Source of the DNA: Rubrivivax gelatinosus | GTDB lineage: Bacteria; Pseudomonadota; Gammaproteobacteria; Burkholderiales; Burkholderiaceae_C | NCBI RefSeq assembly: GCF_004340905.1 | Contig: NZ_SLXD01000024.1 | Coordinates: 1 to 34,757 of the forward strand | Length of the DNA stretch: 34,757 nt | Reading direction: 5' to 3' | Shown here: positions 31,163 to 34,757 of the stretch, in pieces | How the letters are laid out: each line of letters starts with the position of its first letter | How positions within the stretch are numbered: position 1 is the stretch's first letter | The notes under the pieces: model-generated | Told to the model about the DNA's origin: nothing | The model's input: only the letters and a program-made list of their open reading frames with translations | Database searches by the model: none | Translations under genes and position numbers: made by a program

Positions 31163-32617
31163 ATGAAAGACTCTTCCTCGCTGCCCATTCCGGGCGGCAT
31201 CGCCGACGCTGCCTCCGCGGCCAGCGCCCCGCTGGCGACGCCTTCGGCCCGCGCCCGTGCGCAGCTGCTGTTCCGGCTGGAGAACGTGCCGTTCTGCCGC
31301 TGGCACACCAAGGCCCGTGTGATCATGGGCAGCGCCACCTTCTTCGATGCCTTCGACGCGCTGTCGCTGGCCTTCGTGCTGCCGGTGCTGGTGGGCTTGT
31401 GGCACCTGTCGCCCGGCCAGGTGGGCCTGCTGATCGCGGCCGGCTACATCGGCCAGGTCGTCGGCGCGCTGCTCTTCGGCTGGGTCGGTGAACGCTACGG
31501 CCGCGTGCCGGCGATCTCCACCGCGGTCGGCGTGATGTCGGTGATGAGCATCGCCTGCGCCTTCGCCGGCAACTACGAGGTGCTGTTCCTGCTGCGCCTG
31601 CTGCAGGGCATCGGCGTCGGCGGCGAGGTGCCGGTGGCCGCGACCTACATCAACGAGCTGTCGCAGGCCAAGGGGCGCGGGCGTTTCTTCGTGCTCTACG
31701 AGCTGATCTTCCCGCTCGGCCTGCTGGCCGCGGCGCAGGTCGGTGCCTTCGTCGTGCCGCGTTTCGGCTGGGAGTACCTGTTCCTCGTCGGCGGCATCCC
31801 GGGCGTGCTGATCCTGTTCTTCATGATGCGGCTGCCCGAGTCGCCGCGCTGGCTGGTCGGCAAGGGCCGGCTGCAGGACGCCGATCGTGTCATCCGCCAG
31901 GTCGAGGCCGCGACGCCCAAGCGCAGCCTGGACACGCAGCACGACGCGGCGCAGATCGAGCAGCGCGTGGCCGGCCTGGCCGACGGCATCGGCAAGCAGA
32001 ACAAGGCTTCGTGGAAGGAGCTGTTCTCGGTGGTCTACCGGCCGCGCACGCTGGTGGTCTGGGTGCTGTGGGCCTCGTCGTACTTCGTCGCCAACGGCAT
32101 CAACAACTGGCTGCCGACGCTGTACAAGACGGTCTACCACCTGCCGCTGCAGGAAGCCCTGCGCATGGCCTCGCTGAGCAACGTGCTGAGCGTCTGCGCG
32201 GTGCTGGTCTGCGCGCTGTTCGTCGACCGCATCGGCCGCCGCCGCTGGGCCATCGGCAGCTTCATCGTCTGCGGCCTGCTGCTGGGCACGCTGGCCTTCC
32301 TGGGTGCCAAGAGCGCCTGGTCGGTGATGCTGCTCGGCTCGACCGCCTACGCGGTGATGGGCACGACCACCGTGCTGCTGTACCTGTACACGCCGGAGAT
32401 CTACCCGACGCGCATGCGGGCCATCGGCACCGGCCTGGCCACCTCGTGGCTGCGGGCGGCCTCGGCCACGGCGCCGGCGGTGGTGGGCTTCGTGCTCACC
32501 GGCTACGGCATCGCCACCGTGTTCGGCATGTTCGCGGCGATGACCGTCATCGGCCTGATCGCGGCACGCCAGATGATCGAGACCGCCAACCGCTCGCTCG
32601 AGGAGATTTCGCCCTGA
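31163..32617 (+). CDS. MFS transporter, sugar/aromatic-acid:H+ symporter type
   Basis: 484 residues from ATG 31163 with AGGAG eight bases upstream; the in-frame extension to 29951 overlaps the porin and is rejected. After a roughly 50-residue polar N-terminus there are about 12 helices. The motif A loop is FGWVGERYGRVPAIS, LLRLLQGIGVGGEVPVAATYINELS is the sugar-porter/AAHS helix 4-5 signature, and PESPRWLVGKGRLQDADRVI is the classic PESPR-WL loop. YTPEIYPTRMRAIGTGLATSWLRAAS follows in helix 10-11. It would take up a sugar acid, aromatic acid or similar anion with protons. It closes the unit, ending just before a terminator-like hairpin. Confidence 0.88.
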   Translation: MKDSSSLPIPGGIADAASAASAPLATPSARARAQLLFRLENVPFCRWHTKARVIMGSATFFDAFDALSLAFVLPVLVGLWHLSPGQVGLLIAAGYIGQVVGALLFGWVGERYGRVPAISTAVGVMSVMSIACAFAGNYEVLFLLRLLQGIGVGGEVPVAATYINELSQAKGRGRFFVLYELIFPLGLLAAAQVGAFVVPRFGWEYLFLVGGIPGVLILFFMMRLPESPRWLVGKGRLQDADRVIRQVEAATPKRSLDTQHDAAQIEQRVAGLADGIGKQNKASWKELFSVVYRPRTLVVWVLWASSYFVANGINNWLPTLYKTVYHLPLQEALRMASLSNVLSVCAVLVCALFVDRIGRRRWAIGSFIVCGLLLGTLAFLGAKSAWSVMLLGSTAYAVMGTTTVLLYLYTPEIYPTRMRAIGTGLATSWLRAASATAPAVVGFVLTGYGIATVFGMFAAMTVIGLIAARQMIETANRSLEEISP

Positions 32618-32633
32618 GCGTGAACTGAGGTCC

Positions 32634-32660
32634 CCGGCGCGGGTACTCCCGCGCCGGTTT
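32634..32660 (+). terminator. hairpin terminator after MFS gene
   Basis: CCGGCGCGGG (32634-32643), loop TACT, CCCGCGCCGG (32648-32657), then TTT. Perfect ten-pair stem; the T-tract is short. Confidence 0.7.
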
Positions 32661-32754
32661 CCCGAATCCCCGATAAGAACAACAATGGTCCCGGCCCACC
32701 CGGCCCGGACCTGACGAGACGGCCACCCGCCCTTTTCGTTTTCAAGGAATCCAG

Positions 32755-34757
32755 ATGAACACCATGACCATCGCCTGCAGCCGCGCCAACGCCTGGGAGG
32801 GCTTTGCCGGCGGTCGTTGGGAAACCGCGGTCGACGTCCGCGACTTCATCCAGCAGAACTACACCCCGTACAGCGGCACGAGCGCCTTCCTGGAAGGCCC
32901 GACGACGCGCACGCTGGCGCTGTGGAAGAAGCTCGCCGAGCTGCTCAAGCAGGAGCAGGCCAAGGGCGTGCTGGACGTGTCGGCCGACCGTCCGTCGACC
33001 ATCGTCGCGCACGACGCGGGTTACATCGACGAGGGCCTGGAGCTCATCGTCGGCCTGCAGACCGACGCCCCGCTCAAGCGCGCGATCATGCCCAACGGCG
33101 GCCTGCGCATGGTGCAGTCGGGCCTGAAGGCCTACGGCTTCGAGAGCGACCCGACGGTCGACGAGGTCTGGACCAAGTACCGCAAGAGCCACAACCAGGG
33201 CGTCTTCGACGTCTACTCCACCGAGATCTCCAAGGCGCGCAAGTCGGCCATCCTGACCGGCCTGCCCGACGCCTACGGCCGCGGCCGCATCATCGGCGAC
33301 TACCGCCGTGTCGCGCTGTACGGCGTGGACGCGCTGCGCAAGTTCAAGCAGCAGGAATACAAGGAGCTCGACGGCCGCGACTTCAGCGAAGACGTGCTGC
33401 GCCTGCGCGAAGAGCTCTCCGAGCAGGGCCGCGCGCTGGAAGAACTCAAGGTCATGGGCGCCAAGTACGGCTTCGACCTGGGCCGGCCGGCGCAGAACGC
33501 GCGTGAAGCGGTGCAGTGGACGTATCTGGCCTACCTGGCCGCGGTGAAGGAGCAGAACGGCGCCGCGATGTCGCTGGGCCGGGTCTCCTCGTTCCTGGAC
33601 ATCTACATCCAGCGCGACCTCGACGCCGGCCTCATCGACGAAGCCCGCGCCCAGGAGTTCATCGACGACCTCGTCGTCAAGCTGCGCATCGTGCGTTTCC
33701 TGCGCACCCCCGAATACGACCAGCTCTTCTCCGGCGACCCGACCTGGGTGACCGAAGCCATCGGCGGCGTCGGCGAAGACGGCCGCCCGCTGGTCACCAA
33801 GAACAGCTTCCGCTTCCTGCAGACGCTCAACAACCTGGGCCCGGCGCCCGAGCCCAACCTCACCGTGCTGTGGTCGGAGCAGCTGCCGCAGGGTTTCAAG
33901 GACTTCTGCGCCAAGACCTCCATCGACACCTGCTCGGTGCAGTACGAGAACGACGACCTGATGCGTCCGTACTGGGGCGACGACTACGGCATCGCCTGCT
34001 GCGTGTCGGCCATGCGCATCGGCAAGCAGATGCAGTTCTTCGGCGCGCGTGCCAACCTGGCCAAGGCGCTGCTGTACGCGATCAACGGCGGCCGTGACGA
34101 AGTCAGCGGCGAGCAGGTGGGCCCGGTCACCGAGCCGATCACCGGCGACGTGCTGGACTACGACGCGGTCATCGCCAAGTTCGTGCCGGCGATGGAGTGG
34201 CTGTCGGGCGTGTACATGAAGTCGCTCAACGCGATCCACTTCATGCACGACAAGTACGCCTACGAGCGCATCGAGATGGCGCTGCACGACCGCGACATCC
34301 TGCGCACGATGGCCTGCGGCATCGCCGGGCTGTCGGTGGTCGCGGACTCGCTGTCGGCGATGCGTCACGCCCAGGTGCAGGTCGTGCGCGACGAGCGCGG
34401 GCTGGCCACCGACTTCCGCATCGAGGGCCGCTACCCGGCGTTCGGCAACAACGACGAGCGCGTCGACACCATCGCCAGCTGGATCGTCGAGACCTTCATG
34501 GGTTTCCTGCGCAAGCAGAAGGCCTACCGCGGCGCCACGCCGACGATGTCGGTGCTGACGATCACCTCCAACGTCGTGTACGGCAAGAAGACCGGCAACA
34601 CGCCCGACGGGCGCAAGGCCGGCGAGCCCTTCGCGCCGGGGGCCAACCCGATGCACGGCCGTGACTACAAGGGCGCGGTGGCCTCGATGGCCTCGGTGGC
34701 CAAGCTGCCGTACAGCTGCTCGCAGGACGGCATCTCCTACACCTTCACGATCGTGCC
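32755..34757 (+). CDS. pflB: pyruvate formate-lyase, cut by the window end
   Basis: 667 codons are visible of about 760 expected. AAGGA lies before the ATG at 32755. The protein follows PflB throughout: ANAWEGFAGGRWETAVDVRDFIQQNY at the start, PLKRAIMPNGGLRMVQSGLKAYGFE, and the catalytic cysteine pair C415-C416 in YGIACCVSAMRIGKQ (codons 33997-34002). FGARANLAKALLYAINGG follows, then SVLTITSNVVYGKKTGNTPDGRK. The glycine radical loop lies beyond the window. The enzyme converts pyruvate and CoA to formate and acetyl-CoA without oxygen and needs an activating enzyme, not seen here. No clear FNR site is visible in the 137-bp upstream space. In Burkholderiales this gene is not universal. Confidence 0.95.
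   Translation, partial: MNTMTIACSRANAWEGFAGGRWETAVDVRDFIQQNYTPYSGTSAFLEGPTTRTLALWKKLAELLKQEQAKGVLDVSADRPSTIVAHDAGYIDEGLELIVGLQTDAPLKRAIMPNGGLRMVQSGLKAYGFESDPTVDEVWTKYRKSHNQGVFDVYSTEISKARKSAILTGLPDAYGRGRIIGDYRRVALYGVDALRKFKQQEYKELDGRDFSEDVLRLREELSEQGRALEELKVMGAKYGFDLGRPAQNAREAVQWTYLAYLAAVKEQNGAAMSLGRVSSFLDIYIQRDLDAGLIDEARAQEFIDDLVVKLRIVRFLRTPEYDQLFSGDPTWVTEAIGGVGEDGRPLVTKNSFRFLQTLNNLGPAPEPNLTVLWSEQLPQGFKDFCAKTSIDTCSVQYENDDLMRPYWGDDYGIACCVSAMRIGKQMQFFGARANLAKALLYAINGGRDEVSGEQVGPVTEPITGDVLDYDAVIAKFVPAMEWLSGVYMKSLNAIHFMHDKYAYERIEMALHDRDILRTMACGIAGLSVVADSLSAMRHAQVQVVRDERGLATDFRIEGRYPAFGNNDERVDTIASWIVETFMGFLRKQKAYRGATPTMSVLTITSNVVYGKKTGNTPDGRKAGEPFAPGANPMHGRDYKGAVASMASVAKLPYSCSQDGISYTFTIV

Overview
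The window is about 34.8 kb of GC-rich, gene-dense chromosome from a Gram-negative bacterium. Two outer-membrane porins, a transhydrogenase whose alpha subunit ends in a small separate membrane subunit, a MaoC-Pta fusion and several LysR-type regulators all point to a betaproteobacterium. A Burkholderiales lineage of the Rubrivivax/Ideonella kind is my best guess, but no rRNA or other marker is present to settle it. I see no tRNA, rRNA, CRISPR, insertion sequence or phage gene.

Layout, left to right. (1) 1-1605: end of the pnt transhydrogenase operon. (2) 1599-1975: an intergenic region with duplicated terminators and a duplicated LysR-promoter-like segment. (3) 1978-7434: a LysR gene divergent from an operon for a CitMHS-type carboxylate transporter, a split AtuA-like protein pair and both subunits of an AtoDA-type CoA-transferase. 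(4) 7803-14490: an acyl-CoA/acyl-phosphate module: MaoC-Pta fusion, acetate kinase, thiolase, a small unknown protein, a Bcr/CflA-type exporter and a double-hotdog thioesterase. With AtoDA this could turn a beta-keto acid into acetyl-CoA, acetyl phosphate and finally acetate plus ATP.

(5) 14549-22409: a putative catabolic locus in two transcription units: a PhlG-like C-C hydrolase with an MFS transporter, then a 3-hydroxyacyl-CoA-dehydrogenase-like enzyme, a porin, a second MFS transporter and a decarboxylase-like amidohydrolase. Both units are preceded by the same promoter-sized module (43 of 60 bases identical without gaps, around a TGTCA-N5-TGACA palindrome). The second has a long leader with a well-placed 27-codon ORF that overlaps a predicted three-way RNA junction. 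This pair of units is the best candidate for an undescribed pathway in the window.

(6) 22420-26411: sensor kinase, response regulator and triple-PepSY protein, divergent from a DUF5666-type lipoprotein; an array of 11-bp repeats between them looks like the response-regulator operator. (7) 26425-27645: a lone polysaccharide pyruvyl transferase-like gene. (8) 27769-32617: a LysR gene divergent from a DHDPS/NAL-family aldolase or dehydratase, a porin and an MFS symporter, with a nested palindrome in the divergent promoter. (9) 32755-end: pyruvate formate-lyase, cut by the window edge, which suggests fermentative or microaerobic ability.

All functional names come from recognising motifs and family resemblance by eye; no database search was run. 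Substrates of regions 3, 5 and 8 are unknown.
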